Assembly (NCBI GenBank): GCA_963696025.1
Contig: CAVOII010000010.1
Span: 186,001-250,000 of the forward strand
Direction of reading: 5' to 3'
Source of the DNA: JABCYV01 sp963696025
GTDB taxonomy: Bacteria > Acidobacteriota > Terriglobia > Terriglobales > Acidobacteriaceae
DNA length: 64,000 bases
In this document: positions 1 to 13,212 of the stretch, piece after piece
Layout: every line of letters begins with the position of its first letter
Numbering within the stretch: the first letter of the stretch is position 1
Made by a program: the position numbers and the translations under genes
The notes under the pieces: generated by a model
Databases searched by the model: none
Told to the model about the DNA's origin: nothing
Seen by the model: only the letters and a program-made list of their open reading frames with translations

Positions 1-82
1 CCGAAGCGCGATCAAATTGATCTTTGGCTCGGGCCAAATGCGCCTGCACCTCCTTCAGTCGGTCCTTCCTAGATTTTGCCAT
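1..82 (-). CDS. Partial hypothetical protein, N-terminus only
   Basis: An ATG at position 82 on the minus strand opens a frame that runs off the left edge after 27 codons. The visible peptide begins MAKSRKDRLKEVQ and is basic and probably helical. A weak purine-rich stretch (GGAACGAA) precedes the start. Too little is visible to name a family, and it could be chance. Confidence 0.35.
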   Translation of the reverse strand, partial: MAKSRKDRLKEVQAHLARAKDQFDRAS

Positions 83-315
83 TTCGTTCCAAGCGGTTGA
101 GTATACATCTCGGGTATATTGGCGCGTTGCCCAGAGTGCCCCACTTTCGTGCTCTTTGCGAGGATAGGACGCAACCAACGTCTCCTGGCCAGGGGCTGGG
201 TACTGACAGTGTGCTTGCCACCCTGCGCAAAAAGCGCGGAGGATGGGGCACGCCGGGCAACGCGGGGTCGGGTAGTTCGATCGAAGCCTGGGAAGACCAC
301 TCGCCGGGTAAGAGT

Positions 316-1311
316 CTAGTTCGAAGCTGACTTCTGGGATGCGGCTGGGTGCACGTTCTTCTTCCGGGCGGCGTCAATCAGCGGCCGTAGTGCCTGCACG
401 GAGACGCCCAGGGTGCCTCCGGAGAAGCCGTCGATGAAGGCGGCGTTAATTCCTATCACCTGACCCTGAGAATTGAATACCGGACCACCGCTGGCGCCGT
501 GCGCGGTGGGGGCGTCGTAGATAAGCTTATCCCCAACTACGTCGCCGAGGTGACCGCAGGTGGCGGAGGGACGGATTAGCGAGAGTGCCGCCAGTTCGTT
601 GGCGGCACGAATGTCATCCCGCCGATATGCCAGGCGGTCGTACACAGCGGTCGGCGATTTCGCCACCATCCCCAGCACGCCCATGGGATAACCGATTACA
701 GCGACTAGCTCTCCGGGATTCGAAACGGCATCGGCCAGAGGCAAAGGCCGGAGTTGGTTAACCGCCAGCGAATTTTCGACGTGAAGCACGGCTAGGTCCC
801 CATGCGCCGATAGCGCCTCCGGAGTAATGTCTACCGGAGTAGGAAACCCAGGGAAGAAAGCAATCAGTTTTTCCAGGCGCGGGCTGGCGCCGTTCTTGAT
901 TAGGGCTGTGGCCTCGGGGTCTCCGTACCAGGGCTCGGCAACGTGGCGATTGGTAGCCAGGAGCCCTTCCGCCACGACAAAGCCGGTGCCGGAGATGCGG
1001 GCGCGAAGGGCGGGCCGCTGCTGAGGCAATCCAACCTGGTAAACCCCGTAGATGTAGCAGATTGAGTTGCGATAGCGGTTCAGAACCATCGTGGGCATGG
1101 CCTGCTCCTGCTTGAGCTGATCCACTTGAAGCGTAAGCTGCTGGACCTCCTCCGCCAAGTCATTGCTGGGCGGGGGCGCGTAGTGGTATGCCAGGAAACC
1201 TGCTCCGATTAGCAACAAAATGCCTAGCACTACCTCGACGGTGTGTGTCCAGGTGCTGCAGACTGGCTCTTCTTCCGATCCCTTGTAGTTTTCGGCCATG
1301 AGGGCGGACAT
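316..1311 (-). CDS. Membrane-anchored trypsin-like serine protease
   Basis: 331 residues. One transmembrane segment lies at about residues 26-45 (VVLGILLLIGAGFLAYHY), followed by a short coiled-coil-like stretch and a trypsin-like domain. The catalytic triad is readable: His in TNRHVA, Asp in HGDLAVL and Ser in GASGGPVF. The layout resembles the DegS/HtrA fold but no PDZ domain follows, so the protease domain ends the protein. The N-terminus is probably cytoplasmic and the protease periplasmic. An alternative start is Met5. The gene stands alone, with clpC downstream on the same strand. Substrate is unknown; the role is inferred as envelope proteolysis. Confidence 0.75.
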   Translation of the reverse strand: MSALMAENYKGSEEEPVCSTWTHTVEVVLGILLLIGAGFLAYHYAPPPSNDLAEEVQQLTLQVDQLKQEQAMPTMVLNRYRNSICYIYGVYQVGLPQQRPALRARISGTGFVVAEGLLATNRHVAEPWYGDPEATALIKNGASPRLEKLIAFFPGFPTPVDITPEALSAHGDLAVLHVENSLAVNQLRPLPLADAVSNPGELVAVIGYPMGVLGMVAKSPTAVYDRLAYRRDDIRAANELAALSLIRPSATCGHLGDVVGDKLIYDAPTAHGASGGPVFNSQGQVIGINAAFIDGFSGGTLGVSVQALRPLIDAARKKNVHPAASQKSASN

Positions 1312-1496
1312 TCGACTGCACCGGGGTTGACTCGAAAGGGGAATTCGTGCCCGCAGAGCAGACTGATGAGCCTCTATCTTGCTGTGCCGGAGCGGGATCT
1401 CCTAGGGTACGGAAGGAGATGTACGGGTGGGCCAGCGCTGCTGAGCACGCGGGGCCCGGGTGACTTTCTTGGCGCTCTTTGCGGTCAAAAGCTCAA

Positions 1497-1537
1497 CCGC
1501 AAAAGGACGCAAAGAACAACCGCAAAGATCGCAAAGA
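1497..1537. repeat. Short CGCAAAG-type reiterated sequence
   Basis: The heptamer CGCAAAG and close variants recur about four times just past the clpC terminator. No ORF of interest covers it. It may be a copy of a dispersed intergenic repeat; only this copy was noticed. Confidence 0.35.
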
Positions 1538-1545
1538 AAAACAAA

Positions 1546-1570
1546 AGCCGTCAGATTCTGGCTGACGGCT
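1546..1570 (-). terminator. Rho-independent terminator of clpC
   Basis: A perfect 9-bp stem (AGCCGTCAG / CTGACGGCT) with a 7-base loop lies 14 bp past the clpC stop. On the minus strand it is followed by TTTTGTTTTTC, the expected U-rich tail. Confidence 0.85.
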
Positions 1571-1583
1571 GATTGCTGATTAT

Positions 1584-4031
<2,448 letters not shown>

Positions 4032-4300
4032 ATAACCCTACCCTCTTGGCCCTCTGGGGGACTCGTGAGTCGGTCTTTTGGTGGCCCTCAGTCCTCGGAA
4101 ATCTTCGGCCCTGAGTTCATTATGCAATCCCACTGCCAACAAGTCCATGGCCCATTCGAGTCGTTTACAAACCGTAGTCCCGTTACCAAAGACACCGAAG
4201 TGTTCTTTGTCCGCAAACGGTTGCAATCTTCTGCGAACCGATTGCGGCATCTTCCATTCGAGCAACACTGCCGGATTGTTTGTCAATTCCCGCAACCGAC

Positions 4301-5014
4301 CTAGCCCGAAAGCGTCTCTTGTGCGATCTCCTCAATGCGTCCCTGTTGCAACCGCAGCACGCGATCACAGCGGCGCGCAAACGCGAAGTTGTGAGTAGCT
4401 ATAAGGGAGGTGAGGCCATAATCTCGATGCAACCGGGAGATCAATTCAAAAACCGAGCCCGCTGTCCGGCTATCGAGGTCTCCGGTCGGCTCATCCGCCA
4501 GCAAAAGCTTGGGCTGGGTAATGAGCGCACGAGCCAGGGCAACACGCTGCTGCTCACCTCCAGAGAGCTCCCCGGAACGGTGATGCGAACGCTGCTCCAA
4601 GCCGACCTCGCGCAACCAACGCGAAGCTTCTCCTTGCGCTTCCTGCCGGGGCACGCCCCGAAGCAGAAGAGGCATTGCCACATTCTCCAGCGCGGTAAAT
4701 TCCGGCAGCAGGTAGTGGAATTGCCAGACGAAGCCGAGTTGGCGATTGCGAAACTCAGCCGCGTCATTTTCCGTAAGCGAACTTACGCGCAAGTGGGCGC
4801 AGTATACGTCACCTGCGGAGGCGCTATCAAGAGCGCCCAGGATGTGTAACAAGGTACTCTTTCCCGCGCCTGATTCGCCCACGATTGCCAGCATCTCACC
4901 TTTGGCTACCTGGAATGACAAGTTTTCAAAGAGCACAAGGTCTGACTCGCCAGAGCGAAAGACTTTCTTCAGACCTTCGATGCGCAGAACCAATTCTCGT
5001 TCGTTTAGATGCAA
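4301..5014 (-). CDS. lolD: ABC transporter ATP-binding protein, LolD type
   Basis: 237 residues with Walker A GESGAGKST, signature LSGGEQQRVALARAL, Walker B LLLADEPTGDLD and a switch His in IATHN. The family (LolD/MacB/FtsE) powers lipoprotein release or other mechanotransmission exporters. It lies 135 bp downstream of a FtsX-fold permease on the same strand, so the pair probably forms a LolCDE-like exporter acting at the inner membrane. No second permease gene is visible, suggesting a homodimeric permease as in LolF-type systems (inference). Confidence 0.88.
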   Translation of the reverse strand: MHLNERELVLRIEGLKKVFRSGESDLVLFENLSFQVAKGEMLAIVGESGAGKSTLLHILGALDSASAGDVYCAHLRVSSLTENDAAEFRNRQLGFVWQFHYLLPEFTALENVAMPLLLRGVPRQEAQGEASRWLREVGLEQRSHHRSGELSGGEQQRVALARALITQPKLLLADEPTGDLDSRTAGSVFELISRLHRDYGLTSLIATHNFAFARRCDRVLRLQQGRIEEIAQETLSG

Positions 5015-5149
5015 AATATTGACCTCTCGGCTCAGATCCAGGCGCGCCGCCGTGACCCCTTGACCATTAGAACATGGACACTGTAGCGATGTTCTACTGC
5101 CGTCTCGGGGAGCTTCTATGCGGAAAACTGTACGCCGGTTGGTCCGAGT

Positions 5150-6502
5150 CTATTCGTAGCGCAGAGCCTCCGCCGGCAGAATGCGCGCCGCCGACCACGA
5201 CGGATAAACCGTCGCAATCAGTGATATTCCAATCGCCACCACGGCCACCAGCACTCCATCCATGGCTCGTGGAGCGAAAGGGACGTAGTCAATGGAATAA
5301 ACTTCGGGAGCAAGTGACAGCAAATGGTAGTGTCCACCGACCCAGGACAGGGCATACCCCAGGACCATACCTATGGCGGTGCCGATCACACCGATCAGCA
5401 CGCCTTGCGCGATGAAGATGCGGCGCACTTGGGATTTACGCGTCCCCATGGACATCAGCACCGCGATGTCGCGGGTTTTCTCCATGACCATCATGGTCAG
5501 CGAGATCAGAATGTTGAGGGCGGCGACGAATACGATCAGGCCGATGGTGATGAACGTGACCAGACGCTCTAAGCGCAGGGCGCGGAAGAGGGCGCGGTTC
5601 TGTTCCATCCAGTTGGTGGCCATGAAACCTTTGCCGGCGGCCTGTTCCAGCTTCTGGGCGATTTCGCCGGCTTGATAGATATCATCCACTTTGAACTCGA
5701 TCACGGAAACCAGGTCGCCAAGGCCGAACAGCTGCTGTGCGTCGGACAGACGAGTGAAGGCCCACGAGCTGTCATAGTCGTAGAACCCGGAGTTGAAAAT
5801 TCCCGCAACGCGAAAGCGGTTGTATTTGGGGACCATGCCAAACGGCGTCAGTTCGCCTTGTGGACTGGTGACGAGTACGACCGACCCCACCGTGGCGCCC
5901 AGTTCATCGGCCATGTCTTTGCCGAGAATGATGGAAGGCATAGCTGTAACCCGCTCCCGCGCCGAGGTCAGATCGTCAGGAGCTCCCGTGCTTGTGTATG
6001 GGCGGGTCTCTGGCCCGCCTTGCCCGGGTCGAAGGCCCCGCGCCGCACGGCCTGTGCCCTCCACACCGCCCGTGCTTTCCTCCAGCGCTTCCGCCGAACC
6101 GATCTTCACCGTGTTTAGCAGGTCGCTCACTTTTCGTTCATAGGCTGGAATCAAGCCCTTCAGCACAGCCCCGCGAGCCCGCGGCCCGCGCGAAATCAAT
6201 ACCTGCTCATAGATAGCTGGAGCAGTCGCGACCACATGCGGCTCTTTCGACAGCCGATCCATGAGCGGACGCCAGTCCTTGATGCCGTCGCTTTGGATAC
6301 GCAGCAGATTGACATGGGAAGTTGACCCCAGGAGACGATCCTGCAAATCCTGGCGGAATCCGTTGTTGATGGCGAGGGCGACGATCAGCGATGCGACTCC
6401 CGCAGCGACTCCCGCAGTGGAAATGCCGGTAATGACGCCGATGAAAGCCTGACGGCGCTTGGCGCGAAGGTACCGCGAGGCAACAAAGAGTTCAAAGCGC
6501 AT
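5150..6502 (-). CDS. FtsX-fold permease, LolC/LolE family
   Basis: 450 residues. TM1 is near residues 22-48, a large periplasmic domain occupies roughly 50-300, and three TM segments follow (about 313-338, 365-390 and 410-435). The start MRFELFVASRYLRAKRR is typical of LolC/E, as are SWAFTRLSDAQQLF and the FIAQGVLIGVIG helix. It partners the LolD ATPase downstream. Oddity: residues near 142-172 are a Gly/Pro/Arg-rich stretch encoded by a GC-rich hairpin sequence inserted in frame in the periplasmic domain. Confidence 0.88.
   Translation of the reverse strand: MRFELFVASRYLRAKRRQAFIGVITGISTAGVAAGVASLIVALAINNGFRQDLQDRLLGSTSHVNLLRIQSDGIKDWRPLMDRLSKEPHVVATAPAIYEQVLISRGPRARGAVLKGLIPAYERKVSDLLNTVKIGSAEALEESTGGVEGTGRAARGLRPGQGGPETRPYTSTGAPDDLTSARERVTAMPSIILGKDMADELGATVGSVVLVTSPQGELTPFGMVPKYNRFRVAGIFNSGFYDYDSSWAFTRLSDAQQLFGLGDLVSVIEFKVDDIYQAGEIAQKLEQAAGKGFMATNWMEQNRALFRALRLERLVTFITIGLIVFVAALNILISLTMMVMEKTRDIAVLMSMGTRKSQVRRIFIAQGVLIGVIGTAIGMVLGYALSWVGGHYHLLSLAPEVYSIDYVPFAPRAMDGVLVAVVAIGISLIATVYPSWSAARILPAEALRYE
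5990..6085. repeat. REP-like GC-rich hairpin element inside the LolC/E gene
   Basis: About 95 bp within the permease gene contain the hairpin GGCGGGTCTCTGGCCCGCC and further GC-rich runs. The encoded residues (Gly/Arg/Pro-rich) do not look like the rest of the domain, and the frame is kept. It resembles an intergenic palindromic repeat that has moved into a coding region; boundaries are approximate. Confidence 0.5.
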
Positions 6503-6637
6503 GAGCGAAGTATCAGTCGCCAGTGGAAGCGATGGAATTGCTGATCGACAAGCTGAGCAAAGCCAAGTCGAACGGCGAGTTCCTCGCTAATATGAGTTCG
6601 CTGTAGCTGATTATGTGGGGCCTCGCCGGCCATCCGG

Positions 6638-7549
6638 CTACGACGCCTTACTACCCGCCCCCTGATCCATCACATACATTCGTCCTGGCGTACCGGCTTG
6701 AATGTTGTTCTTCTGGAACACTTCCTTAATCCGCCCCCGCAACTCCCGGCTCACTCCATATTGTTGATTGGGACGCGTCTTCACTAGCATGAGATACTCT
6801 GCTTCGCCGTTGCCTACGCGGTCGATGCCCGGCACCTGAATGTCGGCGACGATATCATTCGCGAAGGCGGGATCGTTTCGCACATCGTTACCCACTTGCT
6901 GCAGCAGGGAAATGATGCGGTCACTGGGTTCGCTGTAAGCCACCGTAACCCGTAGAGTGATTTGAGACCAGTCCCGGGTAGAGTTAGAAACAATCGTAAT
7001 TTGGTTGTTCGGAACTGTGTGCAGCGTGCCGTCGTCATCCCGCAGGACGGTGCGGCGCAGGCTCATATCCTCGACTGTGCCCTTTACGCCCGCAATACGG
7101 ACGGTGTCGCCAATATCATATTGATCTTCGAGCAGAATGAAAAAGCCATTGATGAAGTCGTGCACCAAAGTCTGCGCACCAAAACCAATGGCCAAACCGG
7201 CCACCCCCGCGCTTGCCAGCAGTGGCTCGGGACGAAATCCCATGAGTTGCAACACCTCGAGCGCAGCCACGAACAAGATTATGAACACACCTATGCTGGT
7301 GATGACGCTGGCTAAGGTTCTTACCTGCTGGAGGCGCAGGCCGGAGGGCAACCGACTGGTCTGTAGTGCCGTGACCTTATTTGTGACGGTATGCAGCACC
7401 CGAATCAGAGCGAACGATCCGAGCACCACCAGCAAGATTTTCGGCGCGTCATGGCGCAAGAAGTTGATCGTGTCCTCTCGCCAGTCGCGCAGCAAAGCCG
7501 GGAGCTTCCCGGTTTCCGCAGTGAGCAGGTTCAGCAGAAGTCGATTCAT
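6638..7549 (-). CDS. mscS: Small-conductance mechanosensitive channel, MscS family
   Basis: 303 residues. The first TM lies near 35-52, the second near 78-102, and the pore-lining TM3 follows with the Gly/Ala pattern LLASAGVAGLAIGFGAQTLV. The beta domain follows (YDIGDTVRIAGVKGTVEDMSLRRTVLRD), then the alpha/beta cytoplasmic domain. It is an inner-membrane osmotic safety valve. It is transcribed away from the secreted protein at 7646, sharing the short region 7550-7645. Confidence 0.92.
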   Translation of the reverse strand: MNRLLLNLLTAETGKLPALLRDWREDTINFLRHDAPKILLVVLGSFALIRVLHTVTNKVTALQTSRLPSGLRLQQVRTLASVITSIGVFIILFVAALEVLQLMGFRPEPLLASAGVAGLAIGFGAQTLVHDFINGFFILLEDQYDIGDTVRIAGVKGTVEDMSLRRTVLRDDDGTLHTVPNNQITIVSNSTRDWSQITLRVTVAYSEPSDRIISLLQQVGNDVRNDPAFANDIVADIQVPGIDRVGNGEAEYLMLVKTRPNQQYGVSRELRGRIKEVFQKNNIQAGTPGRMYVMDQGAGSKAS

Positions 7550-7645
7550 GTCACCGGGCGCGATTATAGCAAGAGGCAGGGATGATTTATGTCAGGTCAC
7601 GACCGCACGTATAATCGATTTAATTCCCAATCTCCTGAGGTCATC

Positions 7646-8002
7646 GTGCGATTGAAAATTCTTGCGCTGATCATTTTGGTATTTGTGCTTGCAGTTCAAG
7701 CGATGCCATGCTGGGCGCAGCAGCAGCCTCCGCGCCCACCGGAGTACCCAGGCAATCGGATTCCTACTGTGGAAGAAGAAGCACGCGCCAAGATGGAAAA
7801 AGATATGGCCAAGAAAGCGAACCAGCAGCGCCAAGCCGAGCTCAAGCGCGACACCGACAAATTGGTCCGGCTGGCCACTGAGCTAAAGCAGTATGTAGAT
7901 AAGACCAATGAAAACGTACTTTCCCTTGAAGTGCTCAAGAAGGCGGAGGAAATTGAGAAGCTCGCCCACAGCGTGAAGGACAAGATGAAAGGCGCTTACT
8001 GA
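7646..8002 (+). CDS. Small secreted coiled-coil protein
   Basis: 118 residues from a GTG at 7646 with GAGG just upstream. A signal peptide (LKILALIILVFVLAVQAMP) ends near CWAQQ. A Pro-rich linker (PPRPPEYPGNR) and a highly charged helical region follow, giving a predicted periplasmic coiled coil. The frame is open further upstream, but the GTG gives the better signal peptide and ribosome site. No function can be assigned. Confidence 0.7.
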   Translation: MRLKILALIILVFVLAVQAMPCWAQQQPPRPPEYPGNRIPTVEEEARAKMEKDMAKKANQQRQAELKRDTDKLVRLATELKQYVDKTNENVLSLEVLKKAEEIEKLAHSVKDKMKGAY

Positions 8003-8172
8003 GTGTTCTCCTCTATGCCTCCTCAGTTCCTTTAAGTTTCCCGTTAATGGTGCGGTTTGGTTGTCATCCTGTCTCTAATCGACGCTGCAATAATTCGCGT
8101 GTTCGGCTCGCTTCCTTTTCCAAAGGATCGGTTCTAAAGAATTCCTGATTCGCCCAGGATATGCGTCTATAA

Positions 8173-8193
8173 TGTTGCAACTGAGTATCAACA
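8173..8193. promoter_or_regulatory. Probable Fur-family operator upstream of fur
   Basis: Imperfect inverted repeat TGTTGCAACT-G-AGTATCAACA, 24 bp before the chosen fur start. Its core GTTGCAAC recurs twice between this gene and the next. The placement suggests autoregulation (inference). Confidence 0.6.
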
Positions 8194-8216
8194 AGAATTT
8201 CGCCGAACACATCACC

Positions 8217-8675
8217 ATGCCTCTACCCGAAACCGAAGCTCCCGGACGCCTGCAAGCCGAATTGATGTCGCGAGGCTTGCGCATGACTCACCAGCGCCGC
8301 ACCATCCTGAGCGTAGTGGAGACTGCCAAGCAACACCTCGACGCCAGCCAGCTCCTTCGCCGTGCCCGCCGGCTCGATCCCCGAATTGACCGGGTCACCG
8401 TCTACCGCACTCTGGCTTTGTTAAAACGTTACGGCCTGGTGGACGAACTCGATCTGATGCATATGCAAGGCGAAAAACATTATTACGAACGGCGCCCTCA
8501 AAGGGACCACATTCACATGGCTTGTCTGCGCTGCGGCAAGATCGCAGAATTTGAAAGCGACCTCTTTGATCGGCTGAAAGGGCAGATCCAGCGCGACTGC
8601 CAGTTCCACATTGTCGTCACTCGTCTCGAAGTCGGCGGCTACTGTGCGCAGTGCCGGGCCTCCTCATCTTCCTGA
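8217..8675 (+). CDS. fur: Fur-family metalloregulator
   Basis: 152 residues from the ATG at 8217 (MPLPETEAPG). An upstream in-frame ATG at 8172 lies inside the operator and was rejected. A winged-helix DNA-binding domain occupies 15-95 (GLRMTHQRRTILSVV; DRVTVYRTLALLKRYGLVDE), then a dimerization/metal domain with HIHMACLRCGK and a C-terminal CAQC, the two CxxC zinc pairs. Whether it is Fur, Zur or PerR cannot be fixed from sequence alone. Nearby GTTGCAAC sites suggest it controls itself and the barrel/cytochrome pair downstream. Confidence 0.9.
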   Translation: MPLPETEAPGRLQAELMSRGLRMTHQRRTILSVVETAKQHLDASQLLRRARRLDPRIDRVTVYRTLALLKRYGLVDELDLMHMQGEKHYYERRPQRDHIHMACLRCGKIAEFESDLFDRLKGQIQRDCQFHIVVTRLEVGGYCAQCRASSSS

Positions 8676-8685
8676 CCCGCTTGGC

Positions 8686-8703
8686 GTTGCAACTGGTTGC
8701 AAC
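8686..8703. promoter_or_regulatory. Tandem GTTGCAAC sites after fur
   Basis: GTTGCAACTGGTTGCAAC: two copies of the self-palindromic octamer GTTGCAAC separated by TG, lying between fur and the next gene. Matches the core of the fur upstream site. Confidence 0.6.
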
Positions 8704-8777
8704 AATCATGAAACAATAACTGATGCACGATCTTGACCAGAGTCAGTCTGATCTCTAAGATGAATTTCGTTTGTAGA

Positions 8778-8792
8778 TGCAACTCAGTTGCA
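8778..8792. promoter_or_regulatory. Perfect 7-1-7 operator before the barrel gene
   Basis: TGCAACT-C-AGTTGCA is a perfect palindrome around one base, 14 bp before the ATG at 8806. A repressor bound here would cover the ribosome-binding or early transcribed region. Third member of the GTTGCAAC set around fur. Confidence 0.65.
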
Positions 8793-8805
8793 ACAAATAA
8801 ATACT

Positions 8806-9675
8806 ATGAGCCGATTTGGCGGCATTATTCTACTTGTGCTCTGCCCGGCGTTCTGGTCCGCCGCACAAGAGAGTCCTTATTTTGTTACCTATAACCATCA
8901 CATGGAGGAACCCGGCAACCTGGAGATTGAGGCATCGAGCACGACCGACGTGCCACGCTCTGGTCAGAAGGTTTATTTTGCTCCGTACACGGAGTTTGAG
9001 TACGGAATGACCGCACGGTGGACAACAGAACTTTACCTGGAAGGCCAGTCGACCTATGGCGACAGCACCATTTTTACTGGTTGGAGAATCGAAAACCGTT
9101 TTCGCCCCCTGATACGCGAACACTGGATCAATCCGGTTCTCTATCTCGAGTATGAAAATCTCAACGAGGGCAGTCGCATCCAGAAGGAGATCGAAGGCGG
9201 TGCCCCGGACGTGAGTTCGCCCAACGGCGAACTGCGCAAGATCAAAGTACACGAATTGGAAACTAAGCTGATCCTTTCACGCGACGTCCACGATTGGAAT
9301 GTGGCTGGAAACTTCATTGTGGCAAAGAACTTTTCACAGAGTGAAGGCTTTGAGTTCGGGTATGCATGCGGCTTCTCGCGGCCGCTGGGCACGCTGGCTT
9401 CGGGAACAAACTGCCGTTTCTGCCGGGAGAACTTCTCTGCCGGGATGGAGTTCTACGGCGGCCTGGGCAGCACGCTTGGCTTTGGCCTCGCCGACACGGC
9501 GCACTATGCAGCCCCGGTTGTCGCCTGGCTCGTCACCGATAAAACCACGATTCGCTTTTCGCTAGGCGTCGGTCTGACTCACGAGAGCAGTCCTGTACTC
9601 TTTCGGTTTGGTTACAGTTATGAGATTTCGGGCATTGGCGCCAAACTGTCGCGATTGTTCGGAGGCAAGCGATGA
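8806..9675 (+). CDS. Outer-membrane beta-barrel-like protein
   Basis: 289 residues from the ATG at 8806; an in-frame TTG at 8788 lies within the operator and is unlikely. A signal peptide ends near FWSAAQ. The mature part alternates aromatic and polar residues in short strands (YFAPYTEFEYGMT, WTTELYLEG, WINPVLYLEYE) and ends in a strand-like C-terminus, consistent with an outer-membrane barrel. Two cysteines appear in NCRFCREN. It overlaps the cytochrome gene by 4 bp (ATGA) and is preceded by Fur-type operators, suggesting a metal-controlled two-gene operon. No specific family is recognised. Confidence 0.7.
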   Translation: MSRFGGIILLVLCPAFWSAAQESPYFVTYNHHMEEPGNLEIEASSTTDVPRSGQKVYFAPYTEFEYGMTARWTTELYLEGQSTYGDSTIFTGWRIENRFRPLIREHWINPVLYLEYENLNEGSRIQKEIEGGAPDVSSPNGELRKIKVHELETKLILSRDVHDWNVAGNFIVAKNFSQSEGFEFGYACGFSRPLGTLASGTNCRFCRENFSAGMEFYGGLGSTLGFGLADTAHYAAPVVAWLVTDKTTIRFSLGVGLTHESSPVLFRFGYSYEISGIGAKLSRLFGGKR

Positions 9676-10097
9676 CCTATCCGGCGATGGCACGGTCAGT
9701 ACTTTTTGCTTGGGGCCGCCTCCTCGTGTTACCGCCGGCGATTCTGGCACAGAACCCGGGGTACCAGCCTGATTCGGACTGGCGTGCGCCAGATGAAGCT
9801 GTCTCCAAGGCCAACCCACTGGCAAATCGGCCGGCCGCTGCCGCGGGAGGCAAGAAATTATTTCTACGCAACTGCGCTGAATGTCATGGAGAAGATGGCA
9901 GTGGCATTCTCAAAAAGCACTCAGCGGATTTGCAGCTTCCCGTGGTTCAGGAGCAAAAAGATGGTGTGCTCTATTGGAAGATTACCAACGGAAATCCAGA
10001 TCGCGGTATGCCCTCGTTCAGCAAGCTGCCAGAACTGGAACGCTGGCAGTTAGTACTTTTTCTGCGCGCCTTGAAGCCCGCGGAAAAGAAGCCCTAG
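9672..10097 (+). CDS. Monoheme c-type cytochrome, periplasmic
   Basis: 141 residues. An N-terminal hydrophobic signal (about residues 5-24) is followed by a class I cytochrome c domain with heme motif CAECH near residue 71 and a probable axial Met in GMPSFSKLP. It starts within the stop of the upstream barrel gene (ATGA), so the two are translationally coupled. Likely a periplasmic electron carrier; the partner is unknown. Confidence 0.85.
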   Translation: MTYPAMARSVLFAWGRLLVLPPAILAQNPGYQPDSDWRAPDEAVSKANPLANRPAAAAGGKKLFLRNCAECHGEDGSGILKKHSADLQLPVVQEQKDGVLYWKITNGNPDRGMPSFSKLPELERWQLVLFLRALKPAEKKP

Positions 10098-10118
10098 CCG
10101 CTAAGATTCTTGTCCCCG

Positions 10119-10177
10119 TGTCATCCTGAGCGTGGCGGCTGGTTCGTGAAGCAAACCTGCCGCGAGTCGAAGGACCC
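10119..10177. repeat. Possible dispersed intergenic repeat
   Basis: The intergenic stretch between the cytochrome and hppA carries TCATCCTGAGC and GTCGAAGGACCC, a pairing that resembles short dispersed repeats in acidobacterial genomes. Only one copy is seen here, so this rests on recognition rather than on a repeat within the window. Confidence 0.3.
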
Positions 10178-10248
10178 TATAAGCGTCAGATCGCCAGCGC
10201 GACTAAGAATCTGAGGGCCGATGAACAATGACAGTTCATGTGAGCAAG

Positions 10249-12756
<2,508 letters not shown>

Positions 12757-13212
12757 CGGGATCCTCCGGAATCAACGAGTAAGGATGACCTGCTTTTTAA
12801 GCCTCACCGCCCGGCACACAACACCCGCCGGACGCTCTTCTCAGAGCGTCGGGGAGCGTTTGCCGGAGTTCCGAACACGCTTCCACCGCAGACTTGAACA
12901 GGAGGTGCTAAGCTTGGCCGCGTCGGATGTTCTGCGCCAAAAAGCCCGCGTTCTGGGAGTGCAGCTTCCCCGGCGGGCTCGACACAAAACCAGTTTTTAT
13001 AACATGTTAGCGAAGGAAGGTCAAACTTGAGGCGCTTGCGCGGTCCACTCGGCAACTTCGTTCTGCTCAGTCGCTCAGGGCAGCCTGAAACCCAAGCCCT
13101 CAGTGGCTAAAGCCACCCTCTAACTGGGACGCTAATGCAGCGCTGAAGCGCTGGTCCGCCAAAATCAGGGTCTTACTTACTGTTGGAACCGACGCCCCAG
13201 ACCCCAAACGCC
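12757..13212. other. Intergenic region, no convincing gene
   Basis: 456 bp between the hppA start and the prolyl oligopeptidase stop. It should hold the hppA promoter. Small ORFs here show no signal peptide, motif or codon pattern worth calling. The part nearest the oligopeptidase carries two hairpins, annotated separately. Confidence 0.6.
13101..13160. repeat. Paired hairpins, probable dispersed palindromic repeat
   Basis: Two perfect small palindromes lie 21 bp apart: GTGGCTAAAGCCAC (13103-13116) and CAGCGCTGAAGCGCTG (13138-13153). This arrangement resembles intergenic palindromic repeats of Acidobacteria. No poly-T follows either stem, so terminator function is unlikely. Confidence 0.45.

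Noticed and set aside
1497..1537. CRISPR-like array
   Set aside because: Units are only 6-7 bp, irregular and without spacers; no cas genes are present.
4038..4295. 85-codon minus-strand ORF upstream of clpC
   Set aside because: No family features and it would occupy the clpC promoter region; more likely noncoding.
8172..8216. Upstream start for Fur
   Set aside because: The ATG is inside the palindromic operator and adds residues outside the Fur domain.
13103..13153. Terminators for hppA or the oligopeptidase
   Set aside because: Stems lack U-rich tails and lie upstream of hppA and beyond the 3' end context expected; they fit palindromic repeats better.
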